Origin: Fragilariopsis cylindrus CCMP1102
Lineage: Eukaryota > Bacillariophyta > Bacillariophyceae > Bacillariales > Bacillariaceae
Direction: 5' to 3'
Assembly (NCBI GenBank): GCA_900095095.1
Contig: FMBT01000338.1
Location: 1-64,000 of the forward strand
Length of the DNA stretch: 64,000 bases
In this document: piece after piece, positions 1 to 11,509 of the stretch
Position numbering within the stretch: the stretch's first letter is position 1
Layout: each line of letters starts with the position of its first letter
Notes under the pieces: generated by a model
Seen by the model: the letters and a program-made list of their open reading frames with translations, nothing else
Told to the model about the DNA's origin: nothing
The model's database searches: none
Program-made: the position numbers and the translations under genes

Positions 1-1200
1 AGCATCGTAGTAAAAAATAATCATAGATAATATTAATCGTAAAACAAAGTATATATAATAAAGCTAGGAAGTATTTATTTATTAATTAACTATACATATT
101 ATGGTAAAATCTATAGGATACTCTGTGCTACAAGTTGGTACCTACCTGTCATGATAATGGTGTGTGTGAAATATCTTCAGTTCAATATTAGTTGCATGAT
201 CGAGCTGTAAACGAGGAATGCAAGTCTATTTGTCTCTACTAAGCCCCCCCCCCCCTCAGCGTGTAGAGGTATGTTGAAAGAAAATGGTCCAGACGATAGC
301 TGAAAATTCATATGATTGCATGTTCGCTGTATGTCCTCAAGAGGGATCTAATATGTTCTGTTTGTTAGGTACACATCAATTTCATGCAGTAATGCTGTAC
401 TATAGATGAGTTTTAACGAAAGAGACAACTTTTAAGACTAAATAAATTAGTCTACAGTACTTCAGTGGAACTAACTCACGCTCTTAAAGAGACTTCAATC
501 ACTGGACCAGGCATTATTTCTTGTTTTCCTAACAATTTAGGACTTGTTAGGTAAGAACAATTCGGGACTTATTAGAGAGTTGTTTTTTTAATTCTTTCTT
601 TTTTGTTTCGATGATATATTCGTGCGATAGAGAGGATGCGATGAATCTTCATTCGATTTTTTTTTGTTTTGTTCTGGTAGAATTTTTATCCACATACACA
701 TCCAGTACTGTTAACAGCTTGTTTTCTTCAGGAGGCGTTCACGAGTCACGAACGGATGATGGATGACGCAACGAGTGTTAATTACTTTTTAAAAGAATAA
801 TGAGATTTGGAATACAAGTACTGTACATACAAAAAATAAATAAATTCTCACACTTTCTCGCTCTTCACATACTGGTGTACTGACTTTTGCATTACATCGC
901 TCCACCTGTCGACTCTCGTAGCTAGCTTAGTAGGAAAGGGAGTATTTTGGCAATTCTATAGCTGTATGTATAGCACAAGCGTTCTTCCAAAAGAGGTACA
1001 GCAGAAGAAAGAAAGAGAGAGAAGGCAAGAAAGAAAGAAAGAGAGAGAAAGAGAGAAAGAGATAGGGAAGAGAAAGAAAGAGAGAGGAGAGAAATACGAG
1101 AGACATTTTTATTGATTGGATTATACATTACACGGTACTTTTGTATTATTCCACTGACTGCTATTAGTAGTACTACGACCATCCATACACTTTTTTTTCT
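1..1200. other. Intergenic, no gene seen
   Basis: No convincing coding exon on either strand. Visible items are a 12-base C run at about 244-255 and a purine-rich (GAAA/GA)n tract at about 1005-1095 whose complement gives a meaningless Ser/Leu/Phe frame. The rest is AT-rich single-copy-looking sequence. Confidence 0.6.
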
Positions 1201-1214
1201 CGTCGTATCGTAAA

Positions 1215-1462
1215 TGTTGCAGCAGCAGCAGCAGCAACAGCATCAGCATCAGATACATTACTGTCCAATCACATCAACAGCATCAGCATCAGCATCAGCA
1301 TCAGCATCAGCATCAGCATCAGCATCAGCATCAGCATCAGCATTGCAGTAGCAGTAGTAGCAGTAGCAGTAGCAGTAGCAGTAGCAGTAGCAGTAGCAGT
1401 AGCAGTAGCAGTAGCAGTAGCAGTAGCAGTAGCAGTAGCAGTAGCAGCAGCAGTAGCAGTAG
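1215..1462. repeat. Compound microsatellite upstream of the phosphoesterase
   Basis: A (GCA)n stretch is followed by a pure hexanucleotide array (CAGCAT)n at about 1278-1343 and a second array (AGTAGC)n at about 1347-1460. It ends about 25 bp before the ATG at 1488, so it probably lies in the 5' UTR or core promoter. Antisense frames across it give only Ala-Asp or Cys-Tyr repeats and are not genes. Confidence 0.9.
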
Positions 1463-1487
1463 GAACTGTTACCCAACAAAAACAATA

Positions 1488-3277
1488 ATGATGGAAACGG
1501 AAATTAAAATGAATGGGAATCATCAGAAAGAAGAAAAAGTGAATAACTATACTATGGAAGAAGATGACGAGAAACCAAAGACTAGCAACAATAATACAAG
1601 TACAACTGTACCAGATATACCATTATTTTGTACAATTGGTATAATAGCTGATATACAATATGCACCAATCCCTGATGGATATAATTATACAGGCACAAAC
1701 GCACGATATTATCGTCATTCATTAATTGCCACCAAAAATGCATTTCAGACATTTACAAATTATATACCTGTTAACAACTATGGCAATAATAATGGCAATA
1801 ATAATGGCAATAATAATGGCAATAATAATGGCAATGACAATGACAATGGCAATGGCAATGGCAATGGCAATGACAATGACAATGACAATATCAATATCAA
1901 TATCAGTAAGAATGACGACACTAGTACTACACGTACACGTACACGTACTGGTGTTGATATAGTTATTAATTTAGGTGATATAGTGGATGGCAAGTGTCAA
2001 GATACTAATAGTGCTGGTGGTGGGATTTTAATAAAAGAAAAGTCAATAAAGTTAGTAGTTGATAGTGATCCAAATAATCAAAACACAAAAAAAATAAACG
2101 TATATTAGATAAAAGTCCAGGTATGCTTTCACTAAAACAAGTACACCATGCAATGTTATCTTATACAAAAACAGGTCGTAAAATTTTACATACCTATGGG
2201 AATCATTGTTTATACAATTTCAATCGTACCCAATTACGACAACAATTAGGTATACCATTTTTTATAGAAGAAGAATCAGAATCAAAATCAAAATCAGGTT
2301 TTAGTAGCAGTAGTAGTTCTTCTTCAACAATAATAAAGACAACAAAAGCAAAAGCAGAAGCAGAAGCAACTACTACATCAACGACGACGACAACGACGAA
2401 TATAGTAGAGGAGGATGACGATGACGATAGCGATGATGATGATGACGGAGATCTTGTTGGATATTATTCTTACGTATATCCACCACCATCACCATCAACG
2501 ATAGATTCAACAACAGATTCGGATGAAGGCCATAATAAGAATAATGGTTTTAGTATAAAATTCATTATATTAGATGGATATGATATAGCACTAATGAAAC
2601 GATCTAATACAAAATCGAAGAAATATAAATTAGCAGAAGATATATTGAAAAAAGAAAATCCTATCAATTATAAAGCTAATAATATGAATTCACCAGAAGG
2701 ATTGGAAGGTATACAGAAACGATTTGTGGGATTTAATGGTGCCATTGGTGATCAGCAATTGATATGGTTAAGTGATGAATTACAACAATCTAGAAGGAAT
2801 TGTAGTAGTAGGTGTAATAATCAAAAAGTTATTGTACTATGTCATCAATCGATACATCCAGATTCTTCCAATCCTGTCTGTGTATTATGGAATTACGATA
2901 AAGTATTAGATATATTACGATCGTATTCGGATATTGTGATTGGTGCATTTTCTGGACATGCTCATAAAGGTGGATACGTACGTGATCCAATTAGTGGTAT
3001 ACATTTTCGAATTATTGAAGCGGTATTAGAATCCAAACCAACTATATCCACATATGGTGTCTTAGAAATATATTATAATCAAAATCAAAATCAAGATGAT
3101 AATGAAAACGATAATGATAATACTCAAAATGAGAACTGTATTGTTCTTAAAGGATATGGTGATTGTCAATCAGCAACATATGATTTTAATCATTGTGATA
3201 ATAACAATAACAACGAATGGAAGAACAGCAATACTACTAACTTTGAGACTGCTACTGCTACTGCTACTGTGCCATAA
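1488..3277 (+). CDS. ADPRM-like metallophosphoesterase (Mn-dependent ADP-ribose/CDP-alcohol diphosphatase family)
   Basis: Calcineurin-like phosphoesterase of the ADPRM type; family members hydrolyse ADP-ribose and CDP-alcohols using two metals. All metal-site motifs are present in order: GIIADIQY, then RYYRHSL (typical of ADPRM), LGDIVDG, TYGNHCLYNFNR, VLCHQSIHP and SGHAHKGG. Low-complexity insertions break the fold: an Asn/Gly/Asp run (about 1785-1900) and Ser/Lys/Asp-rich stretches (about 2270-2530). The frame changes near 2050-2120: the first part runs from the ATG at 1488 to a stop at 2106-2108, and the second continues one frame over (ILDKSPGMLSLKQVHHAM). Either a very short intron (for example 2051-2115, 65 nt) or a one-base slip in the A-run at 2087-2094 would explain it. 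No targeting signal is obvious. The family call is firm; the exact substrate is not. Confidence 0.85.
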
Positions 3278-4257
3278 TCTATAGTAGACTACTAGTAGAC
3301 TATTATTCTCTAGACTACTATAATAGAATAGAATAGGCTTTTATATATTACTGCGAGATTAACTTTCATTCCATATAGAGATACATACGTCTATCTATTG
3401 ATTGATACAAATAGAATATCTCAAATGTTAGTGAATAATGAGCGATTAGCGATCGTTCACTACTAGTGTGTTAGTCCCGTAATTTATGTGTGCACGGCAT
3501 ACTGCTACTGCTGCTGCTACTGCTACTTTTGATACACGTACTACATGAACTTATAACATGGACCTATATCGATGGAGCTTCGATTCATTACATTCCACTA
3601 TTCCTGGCGATTCGAAATGTGCCGTGCCACCGACATAAATAACTAAATTCAACCAGAACTTTTTGTCTCTATTTACCGTATAGATATCTATATTTCGTAC
3701 TGTAAGTTTGTATTGAATGAACCCATATTGATGGAGCTTCGATCATATTACTCATTGTTTTTTATTTATTTTTTAAATTAAAAAAATCATGTGAAACTAG
3801 CAAACAGCGTGAACAATGGACTTATTACCCCTGCAATGGACTATGCGTGACACCCTGACAGAAAACTCAACAACAACATCTAATTTGCTAGCGACTACAG
3901 GGTCGTGGCAAAAATTGAGTCGTATTCGAGTCCCACGAGTCGAAACCATTCGACTCATTCGACTCTTGAATAAAAATGAATACGCGCGCACGCACGCTGG
4001 GGGATGTGAATTTTCGCTGATTTTCTATTTTTTTTAAATCGTTCCAGTAAGCTCGAGTGTTATTCATATACTGGACAGTACTTCTAACTAACTAAGGTAT
4101 GTAAAGTCTGATTTATTTTCCTATTAAAGGCAGGTCGGGCGTATTAAAGTATATATATGTTTAAATTTATTTAATCTATATTATATTATATTCATTTAAA
4201 GAACTAAAGTTAAAACTAAATACATTGAATATGTATACGCAATTATAAGTTTCGTTA
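3278..4257. other. Intergenic between convergent genes
   Basis: This lies between the 3' ends of the phosphoesterase (+) and the glycosidase-like gene (-). No coding exon is evident. It holds a (CTG/CTA)n patch near 3500-3520, two near-copies of a phrase like 'ATGGAGCTTCGAT' (3570s and 3730s), and one ATTCGACTCATTCGACTC motif at 3948-3965 that recurs elsewhere in the window. Confidence 0.5.
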
Positions 4258-6585
4258 TCATATTAAGATAATTTCAATGACTTGTCGTCCAGTAACGTAG
4301 GAATCCAATTTATAAGAATATGGTTCATCTTCTTCTTTTTGTTGTTGTTGTAACATCATTGGTGGTTGTTCCGCAACAATACCATTTATTTTAAATGTTT
4401 TAATTTGATTCCCATATCCTGTAATATAGATATCTAATATAGCATTTTTATATTTAAAATTAAGTAATGATATTGTTTCATCACAATCATTACAATCATA
4501 ACTTACGTTACCGTCCTCCTGTTGTTCGTCACGACGATTAGGTCTATATTTTGTGAGTAGTGTGGGACCAAACAAAATATAATTTGGATTTATATCAAAT
4601 TTCATACCAAACATCCCTTGATATATCATCCCTAAAAAACCTGCAGCTGATGATGATGGATCAGCACAAGCACTACTACTCAATAATGATTGAGGTTCTT
4701 CAAGTTCCGGCGGAAGTAGTGGAAATGTACTATTATTATTGTATTGTTGTTCAAATAAATTAATTTGTGTATCAAGTTCCTCATAAAAGATATCATCACG
4801 ACCATTCCGTGCAGCAGCTATCGCAAAATAACTGGATACAAATAATGGCATTGCAATTGTAGTTGCAGTTGCAGTTGTATTAGCTGTACTAGTTGTTGTT
4901 CTAGTAGTAGTCGTAGTCCGAGGTGTTTTTTTTAATATTAATTGTATTCGATGATTACTTTCAAAATCATCTGTTAACATAAGTAATGATTGACCTAATA
5001 CTATGTCGATTTGTGTTTGTGTTTGTTCTTCATTTGTTAAATCAATACCATTCTTTGCGTCTTCATCACTAATAAAATTACTAGTATAATATCCACGTTC
5101 GTCCGATATCCAGAATGTATTCCGTATCTTCTTTTTTAATATATTGGCACGTTGTCGTAATGCTTCCACCGTCACCGAATTTTCCATTAATAGTAACCCC
5201 ATTTTATAGGCAAAATAATATCCATTATAATATAGAATATTAGTCGATAATGAGAATGCTTTTGTTGTTGTTGTGCTATTATTAATATTACAACCACCAC
5301 CAGACGAACTATAAAATAAACCATTCTCTTTTTTATTTTTCAATTTATTATTTTGTTGTTGTTCCGCTCTATATAAGGATGCCACCGTTGTTTCATAGGC
5401 CCATTCTAAAAAGGTGGTATTACCAGTATATAAATAAAAATACCAGGATCCTCTTGCACCAACAATACCATCCACATCTACGCCAACATCACTAACACTA
5501 TTGCAACCACAATCACAATCACTTTTACATTCATCATCACTGTCATCGTCGCCGCCGCCTTGAGACCAAACTGTATACAATTTATTAGTATCACTATCAT
5601 TATCATTATCATGAAATTGTATACTTTCTGTACTAGTACTACTTTGTAATGATCTAATCAACATATCGGATTCTAATAATAATCCACCTGCTAATTCAAT
5701 GGAATAGGACGAAAATGACGATGTCGTCGTACATGATGATTTTGGTGTTGTGGATGATGATGTAACGTCGTCGTTAGTAATAGCAGCATTACTACTACTA
5801 GCTGATATCGTAGTATAAAATTCTTGTTTCGCTAATTGATAGGCACGATCAATACGTACATTCCCTGTATGTAATTGAAACCAATCGTCATTGTCATTGT
5901 CATCATTGTCATCTGTGGTTGATGCAGTTGTGCTCGTGTTAGTAGTACTAGTATCAATTTCTTTTTGTTTGTTTTCTTCTTTGTGATTGTTGTTGTTATT
6001 ACTGTTGCTGTTATTTTCATTGTCGATGTCAGTATTAGCGGACGATGCATTATCGGTGGTTAATTTTTCATCGTCTGTATCTTTTTCTTCTATTGGTTTT
6101 GGTATTATGGGTATTTCGTCTTGCTGTTGCTGCTGTTGTGGCTGCTGCTGAGAAGGTATTAGTGTTGGAGGCAGCTGCAGCTGTTGCTGATTTTCCTGAC
6201 TGTTGATAAATGTATTGTTGATCTTGTTGTTGCTGTTGTCGGATAATGACGACGATGATGATGATGATGATGATGATATTAGTGGAGAAAAAAATACTAC
6301 TACTACTATAATAATCATCGTTGCAATAATGATTATAACCACCATAATAAACGATTTCTTTTTGTAGCATTCTTCTAATATTAGTCGTGGTCGTTTTTTA
6401 CTATAATTACTACTATTATTTCTACTTGTACTTGTACTCTCAATATTAATTATGTCGTTATTATCGTTGTCGTCGTTGTAGCGCCCATTATTATTTGGAT
6501 TTGGAGTATTATTTAACAAGGAAACAATTTCTATATCATCATCATCTTGATTACTATAGTCATTATCGGTTGAGTAGAGTCCCAT
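4258..6585 (-). CDS. Type II membrane protein with six-hairpin glycosidase-like domain
   Basis: A 775-residue single-exon frame; the ATG is the complement of 6583-6585. An acidic, Asn-rich cytosolic start is followed by one strong hydrophobic segment (about residues 78-105), then a Gln/Ser/Asn-rich stalk and a lumenal domain. From about residue 290 the pattern is that of an (alpha/alpha)6-barrel glycosidase: WYFYLYTGNTTFLEWAY, a GLFYSS segment, TNILYYNGYYFAYKMG, IRNTFWISDERGYYTS, and a C-terminal beta-type segment (ILDIYITGYGNQIKTFKING, ending GRQVIEIIL) as in GH63/GH78-like enzymes. I cannot place it in one GH family or confirm catalytic acids, and long Asn/Ser/Thr insertions obscure alignment. 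Its start faces the galactosyltransferase gene across about 480 bp, so the two may share a promoter region. Confidence 0.6.
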   Translation of the reverse strand: MGLYSTDNDYSNQDDDDIEIVSLLNNTPNPNNNGRYNDDNDNNDIINIESTSTSRNNSSNYSKKRPRLILEECYKKKSFIMVVIIIIATMIIIVVVVFFSPLISSSSSSSSSSLSDNSNNKINNTFINSQENQQQLQLPPTLIPSQQQPQQQQQQDEIPIIPKPIEEKDTDDEKLTTDNASSANTDIDNENNSNSNNNNNHKEENKQKEIDTSTTNTSTTASTTDDNDDNDNDDWFQLHTGNVRIDRAYQLAKQEFYTTISASSSNAAITNDDVTSSSTTPKSSCTTTSSFSSYSIELAGGLLLESDMLIRSLQSSTSTESIQFHDNDNDSDTNKLYTVWSQGGGDDDSDDECKSDCDCGCNSVSDVGVDVDGIVGARGSWYFYLYTGNTTFLEWAYETTVASLYRAEQQQNNKLKNKKENGLFYSSSGGGCNINNSTTTTKAFSLSTNILYYNGYYFAYKMGLLLMENSVTVEALRQRANILKKKIRNTFWISDERGYYTSNFISDEDAKNGIDLTNEEQTQTQIDIVLGQSLLMLTDDFESNHRIQLILKKTPRTTTTTRTTTSTANTTATATTIAMPLFVSSYFAIAAARNGRDDIFYEELDTQINLFEQQYNNNSTFPLLPPELEEPQSLLSSSACADPSSSAAGFLGMIYQGMFGMKFDINPNYILFGPTLLTKYRPNRRDEQQEDGNVSYDCNDCDETISLLNFKYKNAILDIYITGYGNQIKTFKINGIVAEQPPMMLQQQQKEEDEPYSYKLDSYVTGRQVIEIILI

Positions 6586-7062
6586 ATTTACTACTAGCTG
6601 CTATATAATACTGGTTTAATTCTTGACAAATGGAATATATATATTAGATGTCGTTTTGTTGTTCTTATTCCTTCTCGAATGAATCCTCTACTCGACGACT
6701 CGATGATTCTCTTCTGACTTTTATTCGAAAAATAGAAGTTACGGTATTAAAATTGTTTGTTTAAAAAGTAACGTTACTGTGTATCATGATCAAAATAAAG
6801 TTTTATGGTTCGCGCTGGAAATGCTAAGTAAGAACGATTTGATTTGATTCATTCGATTCCTTCGATTTGAATTCAAATTTCACACCAACGTCTGAGAATA
6901 CCTATTTTGAATTTAATTCAAATTAAATAAACAAACGAGAGAAATAAATAGATACGTTAGTCATAGCATCACATTTTATTACTTCACATCACATCAACCA
7001 CAATACACACACACTATTCCAATTACGACGACAACGACAACGACGACGAGGTGACAACGACG
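6586..7062. promoter_or_regulatory. Divergent intergenic region between two secretory-pathway genes
   Basis: Shared upstream region of the glycosidase-like gene (-) and the galactosyltransferase-like gene (+). It contains a GATTCATTCGATTCCTTCGA-type motif at about 6845-6867 and TTCAAATT/AATTTGAA inverted pairs around 6870-6925. A promoter role is inferred only from position. Confidence 0.3.
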
Positions 7063-9577
7063 ATGACAACAATAATGACTACGGCTGTCAGCAACCACCA
7101 CAAACATAAGTCTTTCAATTCAAAATTAAAATATTCCTCCTGGAATTTTATTTTTATTGGTTTTTTAACAATGACTGGTATCGTCTGTGTATTAACATTA
7201 TTAACTGGTCTTTTGGTGGTACCTACTACACATGGTAGTGACAATTATATTGTTGATGTTGTTGATCATCCAATAGCATTATTTACAACATTACAACAAG
7301 AACATCGTAGCGATGCGAATGCGAATGTAAATGCTAATGCAAATAATCATTTACGAAGTAACAGTCATCCACAACAAAAACAACATAAAGATCAAAAAGA
7401 TCAAAAATATTATATGGTATTTTCAACAGGTACGGTATGTGCTGTACAAGTACTAGGAAATGCAAATGCAAATGCAACCATACCAAGTTATATTTCGGTT
7501 TCTGTGTATGTGTTTATGCGTGTGTCGATTCTATTCTATTCTATTCTATTTTTCCTTTTCTTGTTTCCTTTAAAATGTCCATAGACATACTGTACCACAA
7601 GTTATACCCCTTCCGTTGCCTTTCACAAATATCTATCACGACGACCTGCTGCCGCACGCTAATGAATCACCTTTCGTTTTTTCGTTCTCGTTATTACAAT
7701 CCTTCCTCTCGTCGTCAAAAACAAAACAAAACACAAAAAACAACATAAAAAAATATATAGGTTGTACACCATTTCAAAATTGGCAAGCATTAGCATTTTT
7801 TTATTTTGCACATAAAGTACAACAACCAGGAACCATTGTACGTTTAGTGAGTGGTTGTACAGAAAAGGAAGCAGAAGAACTTCGAATCATTCATCAACAA
7901 CGTGTAGTACCATTACAATTAAAGGCATCAAAATCAAATAGTATAAATCAAATATTTGAAATGCATATCACACCTGATTTTGGTAGTGGGGAAGGGAATC
8001 AAAAATATTGGAATAAACCACATGGGATATTACATTGGATGGAAGAATCATTAGGATTTAATGCTAATAATAATGATGGTAGTAGTAGTAGTAGTAGTAA
8101 TAGTCATAAAGATGATGATTCGATTGTGATTATATTAGATCCGGATATGATGTTATTACGACCAATCACCTCTGATTTTAATCGTCATACCAATTATGTG
8201 GGTGGTTGGATTGATACAAAAAATACCAAACAACATCAATTCAAAAATACCAGTCCAGTCAATTATAATGACGATATTGTGACACATGGTCATCCACATG
8301 CTCAAAAATATGGATTTGGAAATGGTTGGTTCACATCGTTAAATGGACAGTTAGAAGATATAGTGGGTCCACAGTCACCAGCATTAAATATCTCATTACA
8401 GGATGCTGCAGATTATTATCCAGCTGGACCACCCTATGTAGCCACCGCAAAAGATATGTATCAATTGGCAGTACATTGGGTGAAGTTCTTACCTGGTGTC
8501 TATACAATATTTCCACAATTTATGGCAGAAATGCATGGATATAGTATAGCAGCGGCACATTTACAATTACCACATAAATTAGCAGAAGGTTTTATGGTCT
8601 CCGATGGTACGTAAAAAACCGTAAACCGTAGTTATAACTAACTACATTTGAAATATATTAGGAGGGACTATATACTGTACGACAAGAATAGAGATCTAAA
8701 AAAACAAAACTTCGAAACAAAAAAAGGACGACGACGACAGCAAAGAGGAGAGGAAGGGGGAAAGGATCTGTCATATCGACTCACTCACTGACTCCTCCAA
8801 TCTTATTCATCTCGCTGCTAGCTTGCTAGCTAGCTGTGTGTTTTTCTTCTTCCTTTTTATCTTTCTCACCATTGTCATTTCATATTCTCTTCCTCTTTTT
8901 CTTCCACGATTACCATCACAAAAAAAACGATATATACGACAATACAATGCAATACAATACAAGTTGATGGTAGTGGCGAGAATTTTGATTTTATTGATAA
9001 CAAGTTAAATAAAGCGAATGTATGTATGAAACCACCGAATATAATTGGTGGTGACGATAGTAGCAATGGTAACGTAAAATTAGATGAGGTATATACGTCA
9101 GTTAATATAACATTAAAAGAAATACCATTTGTTATACATTATTGTCAACGGTATGCATTAGGTCGATGGTTTTTTTCAAAATATAAACTACCAGAAGATA
9201 TGTTTAGTAATTGTTCCGCACCATTAATGAAAGAACCACCATCGAATGTTGCGGAGATATATGATTGGTATGTATTTCCAAATGGTATCGAAAAAATGGA
9301 TTTTTCTGTTACCGATAAAAATAAAAATATGAGTCCAGAAGATCCATCCTATTGGAAAATCGATGTGAAACGGAAAGAACATTTACGGAATGGTTGGATG
9401 TTATGTGCTGTTATATATGGTATCAATGAAGCAATACAAATCTACAAAGAAGAACAATGTAGTACTACATCTTTGGATATACATCCGGAATTTTGTAAAA
9501 AAACATATCATTTTCATGAGGAACAAAATTTCACATCATCAATCACAGATCCATCAAATCCGTTTACTAAAAAATAA
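7063..9577 (+). CDS. Peptidyl serine alpha-galactosyltransferase-like (SGT1/HPAT-type) glycosyltransferase
   Basis: Three exons, 7063-7429, 7761-8606 and 8964-9577, with introns beginning GTACGG and GTACGT and ending ATATAG and TACAAG. They join in frame to give about 608 residues; an earlier in-frame GTG at 7051 is not a likely start. An N-terminal membrane anchor (about residues 27-55) is followed by a linker and the catalytic region: FSTGCTPFQNWQAL, GTIVRLVSGCTEKE, KPHGILHWMEES, the metal-binding-type ILDPDMMLLRPI, MAEMHGYSIAAAHLQL, and FVIHYCQRYALGRWFFSK. These are the conserved blocks of Golgi/ER enzymes that put galactose on Ser or arabinose on Hyp of wall glycoproteins. The type II topology fits a Golgi enzyme acting on secreted wall proteins. 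Donor sugar and acceptor cannot be read from sequence. Confidence 0.85.
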
Positions 9578-9788
9578 TACTATTAAATAATATGATATGA
9601 TATAAAAACCAACACTATGCTATACTATTTTTTACATCCAAGTATGCATCTTATATAGTGACGTGACACGCGACGTGACGTTGGTTGTCGAATCAAAATT
9701 GCCTGCTATAATAAAATTGCCTGCTAGAAAATTTTTCTTCGTCGTGGCTCTAATCATCATGCAGAAAATATCTCGTCTCGTCATGTCT
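9578..9788. other. Short gap between convergent genes
   Basis: It separates the galactosyltransferase stop from the possible C-terminal extension of the BTB gene. It is AT-rich near 9580-9610 and consistent with 3' UTRs. No other feature is seen. Confidence 0.4.
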
Positions 9789-10031
9789 CTAAAAATCACG
9801 AAAATCGTTATTATTATCGTCATCACGTGATTCACGTCCATCGCCATCAGTGTTACCGATGGAACAAGACGACAAATATACTGTAGACAAAGATAGTACA
9901 GCAACAACAAGAAGATAATTACTATTCCAACATTTAGATGGATCAGCAGCTTGATTAGAACTTGAACCGTTGTGGTTGATGTTGTTTTTGATGGTGTGCT
10001 TGCAAAATCGAATGATCATTTGGTGGGAAAT
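9789..10031 (-). other. Open in-frame extension of the BTB gene past its TAG
   Basis: About 80 codons in the same frame as the BTB protein, ending at a TAG at 9789-9791. It contains SNYLLVVAVLSLSTVYLSS, which would make the longer product tail-anchored. Composition (Asn, Ser, Asp) resembles coding DNA in this window. Whether it is translated is unknown. Confidence 0.3.
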
Positions 10032-10628
10032 CTAATGCGTCATTTCGTTGTTTCTTGCTGCTGCTGCGCGTTGATGATAGCCAATGCTATCATTGGGGTT
10101 AGATGTGTGTGTAGATATCTCAAAGATAAATTTTCCCCCTTCTACTCTTCTGTCACCTGTACTGTTGTAAATTGAAGGTATATACTTGTATAATCTCCAA
10201 CCAGGACCAGGTGACACACAATCGCTGTTTTGACAATAATCATAATACGTCTCCTCCAACTTATCGTACTGCATAACCAATAACTTGGTATCGCAATAAG
10301 AGACTAACCCCTGCAATCCAAAAAAGTCCGCATCGGTGCGAAGTCTTCGGAAAAGTGCTTCGTCATCATTATTCTTATCGTTTGATTGTATATCCACCAT
10401 GACATGACCAGCATCACGGAGGTAATCAAGAATGCAACCAAATGCTATAGGATTACGATCCAAAAATACTTCTCCACCGATCTCGATCGGTTGTGCAAAA
10501 TTAGAATCAGAGCGAAACATTTTCTCAAGTAGAGATCCTTCGACTGCACAAAGTGTCGTTCGTGTTGTTATAAAATGTTGACCACCAACATTCAACCGTA
10601 TAATCCTATCATTGCTGTTAGATGTCAT
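10032..10628 (-). CDS. KCTD-type BTB/POZ (potassium-channel tetramerisation) domain protein
   Basis: 198 residues; the ATG is the complement of 10626-10628. Residues about 8-115 match the T1/KCTD BTB fold: IIRLNVGGQHFITTRTTL, a GSLLEKMF segment, FLDRNPIAFGCILDYLR, and LRTDADFFGLQGLVSYC. Such domains oligomerise and often serve as cullin-3 adaptors; no channel segments are present, so this is not a K+ channel. The annotated frame ends at a TAG (10032-10034), but the same frame stays open to 9789 and encodes a Ser/Asn-rich stretch plus a clear hydrophobic segment (about 9865-9930). I saw no good intron to skip the TAG. The tail could be real (read-through, recent nonsense mutation or a sequence error) or chance. 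Confidence 0.8.
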   Translation of the reverse strand: MTSNSNDRIIRLNVGGQHFITTRTTLCAVEGSLLEKMFRSDSNFAQPIEIGGEVFLDRNPIAFGCILDYLRDAGHVMVDIQSNDKNNDDEALFRRLRTDADFFGLQGLVSYCDTKLLVMQYDKLEETYYDYCQNSDCVSPGPGWRLYKYIPSIYNSTGDRRVEGGKFIFEISTHTSNPNDSIGYHQRAAAARNNEMTH

Positions 10629-11509
10629 CGTAGTAACTTACAGATCTTTATTGTTTGGGTATGGGAACAATGATTGATTTATCTGAAGAGATTGGTATCT
10701 AAACTTTATAAGTAATCGCATAGCAGAAAATAGTAAGGTAACTTTGGCTCTATGGACATAACTTGTAGCATCCATTTTAGTTTGTACCTCGACTCGACTA
10801 AGTAGAGGATATCATCATTTATTTTAACACTACAAAATTGTTACTGTATTGTTAGTAAGATAATTTTGATGACAATCGACGAGAATGCTTTGAGATGATG
10901 TTTCTTAATTCGTGTGTAGTATTCCGCCGCGCCTACGACGTATTTAGAAGCGCTTCCAAAACCTGAAAGTTAAACTGAATGAAAAATAATTGGTCTAGTT
11001 GTACGACTAAATACTCTTTCTCCACGCGTGAATCTTCGATTATATATTGCTTAGCTAGTAGATCAAAATCTAAATTGTCACTTTTCAATGCTTCTAAAAA
11101 TTACCTCTTTTCTTCAAACGTGCTTTCAAAACTGACCTTTTTTTTCAAGGTTAAGGTTAGTCGATTTGATTTGACTCATTCGATTCATTCGATTAATTAT
11201 TCATTCGTGCATATCAATCTTTATCTTCCAGTGGGCATCATCAACCACCGCCAGCCTCAAAGCACATCTAAAACATCACAAAAAAAATTAAACTGTTGGC
11301 AATGGCAGAAGAGAGAGAGAGGGAGAGAGTATAAATAGCAGTTTTGTACAGAAAAGAATAGTACATGACAACATCATCATTAACATCATCATCAACAGCA
11401 ACGGCAACATCAACAATAAGAAGAAGGAAGAATACCACTAGTAGTACTGAAGTAGTATAGTAGAAGTTCTTCCAGTGCGTACGAATAAAGACGACAAATA
11501 AATAGGACG
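10629..11509. other. Divergent intergenic region
   Basis: Upstream of both the BTB gene (-) and the YchJ-like gene (+). It holds an ACTCATTCGATTCATTCGATT motif (about 11174-11194), a (GA)n patch at 11310-11332 and CAT/CAA trinucleotide runs (11370-11420) just before the YchJ-like start. No coding exon is supported. Confidence 0.4.

Noticed and set aside
1258-1523. Antisense frames of Ala-Asp, Cys-Tyr, Ala-Thr and Leu-Met repeats
   Set aside because: They are translations of the hexanucleotide microsatellites and have no other content.
7051-7062. Start of the galactosyltransferase-like gene at 7051
   Set aside because: The codon there is GTG; the first ATG in frame is 7063.
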